Positions 35,901 to 47,254 of a stretch of DNA of 64,000 nucleotides are shown here, piece by piece. The DNA is from Allacma fusca. Lineage: Eukaryota > Arthropoda > Collembola > Symphypleona > Sminthuridae. Numbering within the stretch: the stretch's first letter is position 1; each line of letters starts with the position of its first letter. Location: the NCBI GenBank assembly GCA_947179485.1, contig OX359245.1, forward strand, positions 63,289,067 through 63,353,066. The letters run 5' to 3'. The notes beneath the pieces were generated by a model, which did no database searches, was not told where the DNA came from, and worked only from the letters and a program-made list of their open reading frames with translations. The translations under genes were made by a program, and so were the position numbers.

Positions 35901-38689
35901 CTTCGAGCATAGTAAAAGTATCCACTCGATCCCAGGAACAACAGTTATGGGAACAGGATCATGCGTAGACAGTACCGATGGGAACGGAAACAAATTTAAA
36001 ATCTCAGTTCCTGTTACCGGTGATCGGGTCCAACTGAATGTGTTCCTGTTACCGTACCCAAACTGGCTGAGAACAAAATATTTGTTCCCGTACCCATTTC
36101 TGTACTCGTTTCCGTTCTCATGTACCCGGGTTTTACCCGTTCCCGTGACGACCACTGGAAATACTCATTTTAAAATTTTGTACCTGTACCCAAAATTTTG
36201 AGCCGACCAAAGCTTCTAACCAGGTAGTACCCGAAGTTGTTCGGGTACACTAAACTTGCTCCGGGGTACTACCCATACCTGTACACATATTACGTATTTA
36301 CTCTAGTATTACCCATTCGTTACTAACAATACTAAATATTTTCGTACGAATTCGGGAGTGATCACCATCATGTTTTTCAAGCTGACGAGCAACGCAGGGA
36401 CACTGTTAATATCACTTTTTTTCTAGTTTTTATTCAATATTAATATTACGGAAAATGGACAATTCCTTGTGTATTGTGATGTCTAGAGTTTACTATTGCT
36501 TTATCAATATCATTTCTAAAATTCCTTTGAATAAGTTAATGTAACACGAAAGTTCTCCTGCAGGATCTGTTATATGCTTCCTACGTTACCAAGCATGAGA
36601 ATAGATTAATATAGCAGCGATGCTAAAAGGACCTTTTATATCTTTAAGTAGCAACTCCAAGCCATCCAGCCGAGTTTGGATTGCCGTCGATATAGAATCA
36701 TAGGATCCAATAATTTCCACCAGGCCGCTTCGGTAATTCTCTTGCAATTGTCGTGGAAAAACATCAGCTGAATCTGCGTTTTAAATACATTTATAGTGTA
36801 CTTTGAGTTAATATATGAGAACGTCAATCAATTTCAATTCACATATTCGGTATACACGATATTCGGTAAATATCGTCTGGCTGTGTAAGTGTGATAGTAA
36901 TTACTGATTTAATAAGGCAATGATCCGATTATAAACTCCTTATGTTTTTACGCGATAATATTATTTAAACGAATACTACAGCGTAATAAAACTTTAACCA
37001 ACGGAGTTTAGTTAAGTGAATAGTTATCGTGAGTATACGTGTTCGGGTGTAAAGCTTGTTTCAACGGAAGTACAGGCACAATATTTGTGCCTGTGCTAAA
37101 TTATGTGCCAAATTATTCTGGTCCAACCGTCAGAACACTCCAAGCACTTCTAAACCAGTTCATCTACTCGGGAATGCTCCTTAGATAAATAAAGTAAACT
37201 AACTATTCGCGAACCATTTAAATAAAGTACCCTATTACTAATGAGGAACTGTCAAAACAGTTACAAATGACTATCTGTGATTCGTACACTGTAAACTTTT
37301 AATAAAGGGATCCGTACAAATACAGGCGGTCCTAACTATTGGGGATCCCAACAAATACAGTCAACACTAATTATTGGGAATCTTTGCAAATTCAGACAAC
37401 ACTAATTTTTGGAATTCTCTGCAAGAACAGTCACCCCATACTGTTGAGGTTCAGTAAAAATGGGGTTCACATGGAGTATAGTCTACTTTTATTAAGTTGT
37501 GTTCTGTAATATTACTTGGACATATTCTGAATTTTGAAAGATTTGGTTTTTAAATAGAGGCGTGTGATATGTTTTCTTGGTGACCGTTTGAATGAAATTA
37601 AGTAATTCAAATTGGAAAATAATTCAGTCGACTCCTTCTACAACTAAATCAGAACAGCATTAATTTTTTTTACGCTCAATGTGAAGTGCTGCTATTGGTG
37701 CATGATTTCAAATTGCATTACTAACTCTGTAGAGTTTCCCATACAGCAGATGTATGCATTTCCCTGTGAATACGGAAGCAATCAGTGTAGATAAAGTCTG
37801 TACGGAGGGAGTCCACTGTACAAAACTAGAGAAGTTCGAAAATATTCTCTGGATTGTTTGGAAAACATTTTGCAAGAATATGATTTAAATTGTTGCCAGG
37901 AAAGCAAATTCAAATGAGGTTTCCAATATCTAGATGTTCGCATATTTTCAATCATTACAGTGAACTCTCCCATTAATGACACCCCAACGGCTTAAATTTT
38001 TGACATTAAAAAGGAAGTGTCGTCATCGGGGTATAAATTATAATAAAAATACCTGTTATTTTATGGAGGACCCCTGCTGTTATTGTAAGAAAAGAATCCC
38101 TTTACCTGACCAGTCGTTATAGAGAGCGTGGACTGCATTCCCTTATTCTTTACCCTTGCAATTATTTACTGATAGTTAAAGCTGCACGTGTGATTACCCT
38201 AACTTTTTTCACTTGAAAATGGACCAGTACATATTTTCAGGCAGCGCCCGTAATATAGACTACGAGCAAAAATTGTTAAGAAAATACCCCACAAAATTCA
38301 CAGTTCTCTTTCTCAGAAACTACTTGTTTTCTAAAATGGCAGAAACTATGTGGACATATTTTACTTGATACAAAAATAAATTACGAAAGCAGCAAATGTT
38401 TGAATGGGGAGAATTTTCATGCAAATAAATTTGATATTTAAATTATGAAAGGGGCTGAACTTTCTATTCTAATGATTTAATATAAAATTTTTGTACCTTC
38501 GTTTTCTTCCAAATCAATGGATTCCCCAGTTTCCGCCGGTCCAGTTGGAATTGACGCTTCTGAACTTTGAGACACGGCTGCTTCAATGGTTGAATGTGAA
38601 ATTCCCTCCTGAGCAACAGCAAGAGTGCTGAAACTGCAACAGAAAAGAACCGCAATAATTAAAATCGGTTTCCGATCACAGAAAGCCAT
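26997..38689 (-). CDS. Family A secreted protein gene, copy A2 (multi-exon, interrupted by the LINE in an intron)
   Basis: The exons correspond to A1: exon 1 38,689-38,497, exon 2 36,767-36,633, exon 3 27,420-27,268, with alternative last exons in the region 27,198-26,997. Exon 1 keeps the signal peptide and differs from A1 by three substitutions, all amino-acid replacements (P/S, Q/P, S/L). Exon 2 differs by one silent change. Exon 3 has Ser to Gly plus a run of five replaced residues (DTHIF to SKYVV). All splice sites and phases are conserved. The LINE at 29,473-34,895 would lie in the intron between exons 2 and 3, in the same orientation as the gene, and might reduce its expression. Confidence 0.5.
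27634..27768 (-). CDS. 44-residue hydrophobic open frame, A2 copy
   Basis: This is the counterpart of 5,470-5,336, with start, stop and the hydrophobic run all kept. The only residue change is Phe to Cys near the C-terminus. The same uncertainty applies: it may be an alternative first exon, a small membrane peptide or chance. Confidence 0.3.
   Translation of the reverse strand: MSYPGVSYKNFNLVFVMVVIILCYVISPALVAFVVVERCVNATK
28594..29451. mobile_element. Pogo/Tigger-like element (A2 copy)
   Basis: This is the same element as 6,294-7,150, with CAGGTAAAACTCGATATAAC at the left, CCTG at the right and TA flanks. The LINE target site begins seven bases beyond its right end, so the older element is intact. 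Confidence 0.6.
29458..29472 (+). repeat. LINE target-site duplication, left copy
   Basis: AGCTACGCAGTACTA here is repeated exactly at 34,896-34,910. It is present once at the unoccupied site in copy 1, around 7,157-7,171. Confidence 0.9.
30222..33335 (-). CDS. LINE ORF2: AP-type endonuclease and reverse transcriptase, disrupted
   Basis: The endonuclease domain comes first: YWNIHGL (upstream of the first Met at 33,230), FSETW, GDMNIRIG and SDHLPI carry the expected Asn, Glu, Asp/Asn and His residues. Reverse transcriptase motifs follow: FVDLSKAFDS (about residues 555-564 counting from that Met) and YADD (codons at 31,265-31,254). A Cys-rich C-terminus (CTYCEAC) ends the frame. An in-frame TAA at 31,052-31,050 lies in a segment where another frame reads the conserved KYLGITFHRNGG. 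Extra A residues in the A-runs at 31,063-31,067 and 30,995-31,002 explain a shift out and back. It is probably inactive unless these are sequencing errors. No Met lies ahead of the endonuclease start. Confidence 0.9.
33336..34232 (-). CDS. LINE ORF1: coiled-coil and RRM-like RNA-binding protein
   Basis: The frame is 298 residues. A basic, Lys/Glu-rich N-terminus is followed by a heptad-like coiled coil at about residues 110-165 (VHVQEQSSKIEALEKENEVL). After that comes an RRM-like domain starting RRNNLLISGLDES, with a conserved IKIRLIYQSEADQIL stretch and a basic tail. This organisation is typical of LINE ORF1 proteins that coat the RNA and assist target-primed reverse transcription. It ends with TGA directly in frame with ORF2, with no other stop before the ORF2 endonuclease. 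Confidence 0.85.
   Translation of the reverse strand: MQQNINSQYSKGLEVIFQRSDLMRRSPTKTTEEPTNQEQGKNKKSQIPQTEKHKRPRTEDVEKEEDPIKKIKCQTMSAQDNIMTPAMFQIMLDQSLQPIIKGQQEIKAGQIHFEEAVTKRIANLEVHVQEQSSKIEALEKENEVLNKMVRRNNLLISGLDESTNETQDGLRNLINKILMENKITSTPASIDTAFRIGKTGKGPRPIKIRLIYQSEADQILFNGRLLRSKRIYINEDTSPTESKNRFLIRREAVTAKRNGDIVEDWKNCSVKIDGINYEAKSGRLYREGEEVSPPSRED
34233..34895 (-). promoter_or_regulatory. LINE 5' region with 62-bp repeats and an opposite-strand TATA-like site
   Basis: GGTTACAGCGC occurs at 34,265 and 34,327 within two diverged 62-bp units, a layout common in LINE 5' promoters. On the plus strand, CACGTGACTATAAAAAC at about 34,487-34,503 looks like an E-box plus TATA box. About 380 bp later the insertion ends in an A-rich run with AATAAA (34,881-34,896). 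The right edge could therefore be either the LINE 5' end or a second, oppositely oriented transcript joined during insertion. Confidence 0.4.
34896..34910 (+). repeat. LINE target-site duplication, right copy
   Basis: This is an exact repeat of AGCTACGCAGTACTA at 29,458-29,472. Beyond it the A2 sequence resumes as in A1 from about 7,172. Confidence 0.9.
34930..36360. mobile_element. GGAAC/GTACCC-motif element (A2 copy)
   Basis: This is the counterpart of 7,190-8,620 with the same two motif-rich arms and middle. The long opposite-strand frames across the right arm (35,896-36,201 and 36,155-35,877) are by-products of the repeated motif. Confidence 0.45.
37245..37465. repeat. 35-bp minisatellite (A2 copy)
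   Basis: This is the counterpart of 9,540-9,770 with the same units and a handful of base differences, for example TATTGGGAATC where A1 has TATTAAGAATC. Confidence 0.6.
37626..38135. mobile_element. CAGTCGACTC-terminated MITE (A2 copy)
   Basis: This is the counterpart of 9,924-10,434. The left end CAGTCGACTCC is intact. The right end reads GAGCGTGGACTG, more decayed than in A1. Confidence 0.5.
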
Positions 38690-39274
38690 TTTTGAAATAT
38701 AAGCCCGAACTTAGCCAATTGAAATAGCCAGTAATTAGAGGAAAAATTGGAAATATGCTTTTTGCAATTTCAAGCTTTCAGGATACGTCTGTGCTTGACA
38801 ACTATCCAGAGAGGATTAATTTTTCTGCCTGAGGAAGAGTGGACGCTGAAAGATAATCTTTGAATAGTTATCGCTAAGGATTTCCTTTAGCCTTCTGAAA
38901 GTATAGCAGACTCCAGTTCTCACAAGAAAAACTTTTAAGGTGTCTTATTCGTATATTCACCAAATTCCTGAACCGACTTGTTTTCGGGATGTCTCATTCT
39001 TAATTATATTGCAGATTATTTTGTAAAGACAAATGCAACCGGAATATCTATTATCCAATGTTTGAAATTTGAATTTAGAACTGTGAATTTGAAATGGCAC
39101 ATGAGATTACAAAGAGTGTAATACCTGCAGTGTAAAAAATATTTTCAAGATCCCAGAGATTCCTAATGTATTCAAGGCAACAAATACGAAGATGTGACGA
39201 GCATTTACATAGAGGCTGTATTTTAAATGCAGGCTGACATTAAGATACTGCATTTAGCTTGAACATACCTCAAA

Positions 39275-39990
39275 AGCAGAGACTGGTCTGATTTTTGCAA
39301 CGTCCACTTGTCAACGTGTGACTGTAGACCAATCAGTAACTTCCGCTCGAGTGTCCTTATTTCCGGGGGACATTTTCGCAAAAACCTTCATCGCATTTCC
39401 TAAAATATGCACACCGAGGGTAGAAAGTTGACCGTGGCTTATTCATTTAAAAGTTTTGTATCGTGGGGAAAATTCTAAAACGTACCACTTTCATTTGCAA
39501 ACCCATTTAAAAATTATAGGTCATAAATTGAAAATGGTTCTTTTTACAATTTAGCCAGCGGTAAGATCTACTGACAGACCCAATTAAATTATTTTAGCTC
39601 CATTCATTTTTGGACATTTTTATTAAATTGGTACTGAGTTGTTGGTTTTACCAAACATAAGGAAAATTGTTATGTTTAAATGCTTTGGTAATAGCTACTT
39701 CAAATTTTACAAATACAGTCTTTTAAACTTTTCTATGCAAAACTGTTCCGAGAACATTTTACTGTGGACACAAATTTTAATATTTGGTAAAATGTATCCG
39801 TATGTATTTTTTTGGCAAGAAATAAGGGATTTTTCCAAAGGTATTGAAAGCATGAAAGTCGAATTCAGAGCCATAAATAGTTCGGATTGTTTCTTAATCT
39901 TGACCGTCACCCAGCCTCACCTTGAATACTTTCCTTGTGAGTGTAGAAAATGTTTAAGGAGTTTCAAAATGATTTCCAATGTGAATTAAA
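39275..39990. promoter_or_regulatory. Upstream module of family A (A2 copy)
   Basis: This is the counterpart of 11,575-12,290, with the facing CCAAT-type motifs kept (one arm reads GACTGGTCT in this copy). It lies upstream of the signal-peptide exon at 38,689. Confidence 0.3.
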
Positions 39991-41417
39991 AAAAATACGA
40001 ACGCAGGATGGAAAAACGCCCTCCGTGGACATCCGCCCGAGCTGGCGTTTTCATTTTAGCACACAATGTGGATTCCTTGGGAGTATGAGAGCGTCATTAT
40101 TCCTAGGAATAAGGAACTCACATTCTGTGGATGCTTTAATGACAGATATATAACCTGACTAATCTCACGAGCTTTTACTCACACATTTACATTTATTTTG
40201 CATGTGTGATTCTGAAATGTGAGGCATTAACTTGCCCCTAATTGCAATAATTGATGTTGGCATTCTTCAGAGGGGTCAAAATAAATGGTTGAGATTACTG
40301 TCAAAATCCAACTTGCAATTCGAATTACCGCTTCAGGTCGAAATGATTTCCCCGTACAATCGACAGTAGTGCTTCATAAGAATGGTAAAATAAGTCTCAT
40401 GAAACTTGAGCCAAATGCATGCACAACAAAAGGAAGTATCTCTAGCTTTTTCCGCGAATACTGATTACCTGAATTTTGGCACCTGTGATAAGCCCATTTT
40501 CAAAAACATGGACGAGTGTCGGATTATTTCTGTATAAAAAATGCCTATCTTCACTTGGGTATTCCAATATAGATATCCGAATGATTTTGTACGTTCTGAC
40601 AATCATTACTTTAGTTATTATTATTAAATTTTCTTCCAGCGCATATTAGTGCGGAAAATTGTTACCTATTCCTGTTCCTGTAACTATAAATATTTGCTTA
40701 GGAACTAAACCAATAATCCCGTTCCCATAAAAATGGGGACCAATTCGAAGCTCCTGGACATGTTCCTGGAGGATCAGGAATGTTCCTGTTTCTGTTTCGA
40801 AAAGTACTTTAAACTAGCAGAAATTAAAAGTAAAACTTACACATTTAAGCTCAAGGTAACACAATTTATGCATCGGTTTATAAAACCCAATATGAAATCG
40901 ACTTTATTAAGAATAAATAAAAGCACACCATCACAATACCTTTAGAATTTCGAAATAATTATTCAGTAATAGTCACTAAATTACTTATCGCAGAGCAAAG
41001 TACAGTAGTAACACTACAACTTGATAATCAAGTTTAATCAGAGTTAAAATCAGAGCCGCGCAACGAGAATTAAAAAATTATGCTAATAAACAAAAATTTG
41101 TTCAATTTTTAAAACCTTTAATCTGAATTTTGTGATTCAATGTCAACGAGAACTTTTCAACTTGAATTTTTCTCGTGACTATAATTTCCTATGAGACACT
41201 TCACACTCACTCAATATATGTATGGCACTTGAAATGTAATTTCAGCATGCTCAAGTGGAAAATGTTCTTTTTGAAGCACTTTTAAATATTAAAAATTTCA
41301 TCTGTCGATTTTGTTGTCCCAAGAAGTCCCATTAACTAAAAATTGACAATTTAAGGTCACGAATAGCACCGTGACATTCAGATCGTTTGGGTTTTAAATG
41401 AAAGTGCATTCATATTA

Positions 41418-41870
41418 CAGTCGACTCTCTCTATAACGACACCTCAAGCGCACCAATTTTCCCGAAGTTATACGGGGAACGTCGTTATAACGGGTGACTT
41501 AATATTGAATATTCACTGCGTGCGGATTCTTAGTGTGTCGTTATCGGGGAAGTTTCGTTATCAAGAGAGACGTTATACAGGGAGTCGACTGTAACTGGGT
41601 GTTCTTCATCGGGAGCATTAACTACATTACACCGCCACAGACAACAATAGGGGACAGATTTAGAATACAGATGGCAGAAGACTTCGTGGGGCAGTACAGT
41701 CGACTCTCTCTATAACGTCTCTCTCTATAAAGAAACGTCCGCTATAACGACACGCTGAGAATCAATTAGCAGTAAATATCGAATGTTATGTCACCCGTTA
41801 TGAAGACATTCCCTTTATAACGTTAGAAAAATTGTTGCCTTTGAGGTGTCGTTATAGCGAGAGTTGACTG
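41418..41870. mobile_element. Inverted pair of CAGTCGACTC MITEs (A2)
   Basis: This is the counterpart of 13,727-14,169, nearly identical. The right end reads GAGTTGACTG. Colinearity with copy 1 ends about 30 bp beyond it, near 41,900. Confidence 0.75.
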
Positions 41871-41984
41871 TATGATACAAGGGTTGTCTGATGTGTGACA
41901 AGGTTTTTCAAGTGGAGAATTATCATTTAATTAAAGCAAGTCTCACTTTTGATTTTTCCACGGTCATTTTTGATTTCAATTACA

Positions 41985-42770
41985 GAGGAGTAGTGCTGTC
42001 CATGGAAACGGAAATTTGGTACCCGTACCTGTTCCTGTACTCATTTTTTCAGGAACTAAAGCAATTCACCCGCTCCTGTTCCCATAAAAATGGGTACCAA
42101 TTCAAAGTTCCTGTTCCTGTTCCCAAAAGTACTTAAATACTAGCAGAAAAATTAAAGTACAACTTACACGCTTACGCCCAACGTAACTAAATTTATTTAA
42201 AAAACCAAATATCAAATCGACTTTATTAAAGGTAAATAACGGCACACCATCTCTAATAACTTTAACTATTCGAATTTAAATAATTATTCAGTAACAGTCA
42301 CTAAAGTAATTGTCGCAGCGCAAAGTACAGTAGTATCTGAAATTAGCTATGACAAGTAGCACCTTCATTATCCTTTTGCTGAACTAATTATGAAAAGAGC
42401 ATGCCGGAGTTTTCTGAGCTTGAATTTTGGGTTTAAGTTCCAGAGAACTTCGTTTTTGCACGAGGTTCGTGGGTTAAATAATGGCGTGCAAAAGAATGAC
42501 TGATTTGCTATGTTGCGAGGTACTTTTAAAGTTATATTTTGTGCGTGATGTATTTTTATACTATAAACTTCATGTGAATACCAGGTAGGTACACGTTTTG
42601 TTCCTTTTCCCAAACCCACCTTTGTTTCCATGTTTCGGGAACAATTTCTATATTCCCAAACGTTCCCAAAAAGCTTTGGGAACAAGATGTGCTTCCCCGT
42701 ACGCACCTAATCCTCTTCCTGTTCCATAAAACCTGGGTGTCTCCTGTTCGCAGTCTCCTGTAAGCGTATA
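41985..42770. mobile_element. GGAAC-motif element, paralogue of 985-1,830
   Basis: It opens with GTGCTGTCCATGGAAACGG, carries GTTCCTGTTCCC clusters at both ends and closes near GGGTGTCTCCTGTTCG. The internal blocks match 985-1,830 in order. It lies in the block that copy 1 lacks. The 112-codon minus frame (42,706-42,368) and its counterpart at 1,761-1,468 share residues such as VPTWY and VYNIKI/VYSIKI, but this follows from shared repeat sequence. Confidence 0.5.
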
Positions 42771-42779
42771 ACAGAGGCA

Positions 42780-44520
42780 TTACTAATTTATTACATTTTT
42801 AGTTATTTCTCATTGCGCTGACTCAATTTCTACCCCTTGTCTTGTTTTCCCGGGATGTTTTTGTGATGTGACATGTCATTAATTACAGAAGTTTCTGTAG
42901 TAGTTTTTATAATTTGTACAGGGTGCATCAAGCACTTGTCTCCCGTTGACCCATAAAAAGGACGATGATGAAAAATATATGGGACTTATTGACAGATCAT
43001 TTAATTGGATTTCAAAAGTTCTATCCTCGTAGTTCGTAGGCTGAGAATTTTATACTGGACACGTCAAAAGTCAATTTGGATTTCACGTACCTGCTTCAGA
43101 TCAAATATTTTTCCCGTTCAATGATGCACAATAAGGTTAATGAAATGAGGTTGCTGTACTTTAACATTTCCCCAAGTGAACGTAGAGCAAAAATGTTTTT
43201 ACCTGGTCCTCTTTCCCCCAAAACCATTACATACTTGAATCTGGATACCTCCACTCTGCGGACTCTTCACCTACCAGAAAACAGTAGTCGGATTTTGGTG
43301 AGACTCTTACAGGGAGATTTACAAAAATCCGACCCCTGCCAGAATAGTTCATACTTTCTGCGTAAGGAGTCTACATTAAACATTTTTGTCACTTCTTTCG
43401 CGCCAGAACAGAAACATTTCTACAAATTATTGCCAAATTTTCAGAAGATATTTTCCATTGGACTCTAAGCTTTTACTGCTTTTAATCCGTTTTCAGAAAT
43501 TTGTGTTTTGTGGCAAATAGTAAAAGAAGGTTGTTTATAATTTGTGATACTTTGTACTCAGTGTTTGAGATCTTTTGTCTCCTCCATAAGCCAAATATGT
43601 AATCTTCCCATGTTCAAGGAATTCTTCACCCGATTTTTTAAAATGGCTTTCATACCTTATGCTCATCATCATTAAATGCAGTGAATCAAAAAAAGGAAAC
43701 ATGTCCAAGTTCAGAAACTTCATATCCGCATATTTATCACATTTATCATTAATGCTTCTACAAAATATTCTCAGTGGAAATTCGTTATAAAATTTTAGTA
43801 TTCAAGAAAATTAGAAATTCATAGAGACGAATTTTACAAAGTCCGGAATAGATTTTATTTGACAACTGAATTTGAGGATATTTTGCGATATTTTCTAGTT
43901 TGGCTAAAGGGGAGACAAATTATAAGAAATCCCCTGTATCGTGGAGTTGTATCCACATAGAACATTTTGTAAAATATCCTAAAGCAATTTTTGTTGAAAC
44001 TTTGCTCCTGCACATTGTATTAATACAAACGCGGTGTGCAGTCCCAATGAGGGACTTATTTTTATAGCACACCCATTGCACACTCGAGTTTTGACACCCA
44101 AGCATTTATAGCATTTTTCCAGTTATCTCTAACTACGCTTGCTTCTCAGAAAGCTACATATATGAGAGAAAACTAGGAAATTGGGTTAGTGGTTAGTAAA
44201 ATTGGAGTCCAGGATTTGGAAATTTAAGCCTCAAGATCTCCAGTGACAAAATGAGAAATATGCGGATTCAAAGATGAAACAAAACTTGTATTGAATTTCA
44301 TGGGAATGCTTTTACGGTAATTTTTTTGTTGGGCTTCAGCTAGCTTATGTTGGCATCATTAGATTATCCCTAGGATTACATATACATTATGTATGTAGTT
44401 GTAAGATATATACAGTGTCATCTCTATATATTAAATAGTTTTTTTTCATCCCTTGCGAACCATTATATAATAAATTTACTGTATCTTGCTCCAAAATTCA
44501 AGAACATCAGGAGAGCCAAA
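42780..44520. other. Unassigned stretch with one 130-codon frame
   Basis: The plus frame 43,076-43,468 (MDFTYLLQIKYFSRS...) is the longest non-transposon frame in this block. It shows no known motif, has no paralogue here and no clear splice context, so it is recorded only as hypothetical. Shorter minus frames at 43,723-43,535 and 44,105-43,920 are equally unsupported. The sequence occurs only once in the window. Confidence 0.2.
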
Positions 44521-44530
44521 ATAAAAAAGC

Positions 44531-44790
44531 ACATCGTCGGCAAAACTTGCTAACCGGCTATAATTTAAAATGCTTAGAACGAAGAACGGCTATAAAGCTG
44601 AAATCTCAAATGTGAAAACCGGCCATAATTCCCCGCTTCCTCTCCTCTCTGCGGACCGGGGTTTATGCTCTACAGCGAAAGGGAATTATGGCCGAGTTTC
44701 ACTTTAGAGTTTGTAGCGGGAGCGCTAAAGAGCGGTTTTCATTTCAGGCATTTTAAATTATAGTCTGTTAGGAAGTTTCCTCGACGACAT
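44531..44790. mobile_element. 260-bp MITE with inverted termini
   Basis: The left terminus (CATCGTCGGCAAAACTTGCT) and the right terminus (AGGAAGTTTCCTCGACGACAT) are inverted counterparts with several mismatches. The interior has a second inverted pair, CGGCTATAATTTAAAATGC and GCATTTTAAATTATAGTCTG. It is non-coding. A Tc1-like element is inserted exactly at its right edge. Confidence 0.55.
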
Positions 44791-44791
44791 A

Positions 44792-45964
44792 CAGTGCCAA
44801 CCAATTGAACCTGGACGCTTAATGTTATTTGGAACAACTACTAATAACTTTTTACGCGTTTAAGCGAATCTTGTCATAAATTCAGGTTTTAATGTCGAAC
44901 ATATGGGGATTAGATACTTGTACGTATTATTGTACACAGTACACCTCATACGCTGTAAAAAAATTTGAAACAAAATCGGGTTAAAAAATTGGTGTCATTT
45001 GAAGTTGGACAACTGCGTTTAACTAATTTTTTACCTCAATTACCACTTAATTCCTGGACTTTAGTACCGCGTAAGCCCACCTCGGACTGCTAGGACAGCT
45101 GCTATCCTCCGAGGCATGCTCTCCACTAGCTTCCGGGTAACTTCGGGGGGATCTTTCCCCGTATTTCGGTGACCAGATTTTTCAACGTGGATTTCCCAGA
45201 AATGTTGAAATTTTTCAACTCTGTCGTAATAAAACCTCAAATTGGTTCAATTGGGGTCGTGTCTGGGCTTTGTGCTGGCCATTTCATCACCAAAAATTTG
45301 TTTTTCCGGGAGAAAAGTGATGTTGACTAAGATGTGTGTTTAGGATCATTATCCTCCTGAAACACAAAATGGCTACCCAGGATATGTTTTCGCGCACCAG
45401 GCTTGATATTCCGATCCAATATTCCTTGGCAACAATCAGAACTCATTATTTCGTCAATAAATTCCAAGTTACCTGCCCCAGAAACCCCCATACAGCCCCA
45501 AACCAAAACACCCCACCTCCTCTCTTCAACGTTGGGTGGCAGTACCAGCGTTTGAGTGCTTAGCCAGTCTTTTTAGAGCTCAGTTTTGCGGACAGACGAA
45601 ACTAATTTTACACTGTACAACTCCGACTGGCGGCTCAGGGTGTGGAGGGTGTGGCAGCTGTCCTAGCAGTCCGAGGTGGGCTTACGCGGTACTAAAGTCC
45701 AGGAATTAAGTGGTAATTGAGGTAAAAAATTAGTTAAACGCAGTTGTCCAACTTCAAATGACACCAATTTTTTAACCTGATTTTGTTTCAAATTTTTTTA
45801 CAGCGTATGAGGTGTACTGTGTACAATAATACGTACAACTATCTAATCCCCATATGTTCAACATTACAACCTGAATTTATGACAAGATTCGCTTAAACGC
45901 GTAAAAAGTTATTAGCAGTTATTCAAAAAAACATTGGGCGTCCAACTTCAATTGACTGGCACTG
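44792..45964 (-). mobile_element. Tc1-like transposon with 310-bp terminal inverted repeats, internally deleted
   Basis: It is flanked by TA. The ends are CAGTGCCAACCAATTGAA and the inverted TTCAATTGACTGGCACTG. Arms at 44,792-45,101 and 45,655-45,964 are the same length and nearly identical. Between them lie about 550 bp holding only the C-terminal half of a Tc1-type transposase on the minus strand, so the 5' half has been lost. The left arm contains the last codons of the transposase gene. Confidence 0.85.
45061..45525 (-). pseudogene. Tc1-type transposase, C-terminal remnant
   Basis: The recognisable segments in order are VLVWGCMGVSGAGNLEFID, FVFQEDNDPKHTS (the second catalytic Asp of the DDE domain lies in DNDPKHT), then a stop and a frame change, then KWPAQSPDTTPIEPI, and finally LVESMPRRIAAVL running to GGLTRY and a stop at 45,061. 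The first catalytic Asp and the DNA-binding domain are missing. The product would have acted in cut-and-paste transposition at TA sites. It is clearly non-functional. Confidence 0.85.
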
Positions 45965-45969
45965 TATTT

Positions 45970-47000
45970 TTGTAGCGTGTAATAAATTACACACTTGCTA
46001 CATAAGTGTTGCAATTTAGAGATTGCAAGCTCTTCAGATATTTATGTATATTATCTAGAAGCAATATCGTGTCCAAGTTTCCAATAAAACGCGTCCAATT
46101 TTTATCTAATGGCATATTACGGTAACTCTCACCTGTGTATTGAGTAGTTGCAACAATTATTACTTCTAGATTTACACCTTCCGGCAGAAACTATTTACTT
46201 TAATGTTAGTCCATGTCAAGCGTCCATATAAACGTGGTGCAAATTAGTGGTACTAAAATATGCAAGCTGAACTTTCAAATGACTACGTGAGTATTATCAC
46301 TTGGGAACCTTCGTGTACAAAACTCAAGTTGAATAATTATTTTCACGGATTACAATGGGCGGTTTCCGAGAGTTCACTTGTGAAATATGTTTTATGTTTT
46401 GTTCCAGATCACTTCTTCCGTTTTAATTACATTTTCCTTCCTTTTCGGAGAAAGAGCATAATACATTGAACGTATACTTCAGTAATGCTGTTAAAATGTT
46501 CCTCATATGTTCCTGAAATATTTACAAGTTAAGTAGAATTCGGTACAATATTTTAAAAAAATATTTTTTTACGTAAACAGTATATCGTGGATGAAGACAT
46601 AAACCGATTTATGGAACATTTGCGTCTAGTATCAAAATAACGCAGTTTCATCGAGTAAAATTAGCACAGTTCAAGACATTTAAAGCAAACTAATCTAGAA
46701 ACAATTAATCCTAAAATAAAAGGAACTGGGTACAAACAAAAGGAATTTAAAGGATTTATTAGTTTTCAAACTGTTTTTATTACTTCTAAAACATTTTTGA
46801 AGGACTAAGATACATTTTCATTAGTTATTCTTTGTTAACAGACTTTTAGAGACAGTTCCGTGCTTAGCTTACTTCTTAGCACTCACTGAATGCACGTTAG
46901 CATGTCGCCGTACTTTTTAATGTTACCGGAAAAACTCCGTATTTTATTATCGTTCGGGTGCTAATGAGCAAAATATCTTTAAATCCGATATATAAATACG
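45970..47000. other. Unassigned AT-rich stretch
   Basis: I see no gene or repeat that I can name. A 69-codon plus frame at 46,260-46,469 has no support. The stretch is absent from copy 1. Confidence 0.3.
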
Positions 47001-47002
47001 AC

Positions 47003-47250
47003 CAGAGCTGCGTTCAAATCAAGTTATTTTAGACAACTTGACTTGAACTTGACTTGAACTTGACTTGAACTTGACTTAAAAAATTGTCTAAACGAGGTAT
47101 CTGCAATTGCACTTAACGGATCAAGTTTCTCAAGTAACTTGAGTATTCAATTGCACGAATTTCAATTTCATTTTATAGAACTTGAACTTGATAAGAACTT
47201 GACGTTCAAAGTGGACGCATATCTTGACCTGAAGTTGATCTTGATTAATA
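47003..47250. mobile_element. TTCAAG-motif element fragment
   Basis: It starts with the family terminus CAGAGCTGCGTTCAAA and has dense ACTTGAACTTGACTTGAAC words, fading after about 47,240. The right end is not found. It is a diverged relative of 16,951 and 51,806. Confidence 0.5.
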
Positions 47251-47254
47251 AAGT

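Noticed and set aside
43076-43468. 130-codon plus frame considered as a gene
   Set aside because: It has no motif, paralogue or splice context. It is kept only as a hypothetical note in the region entry.
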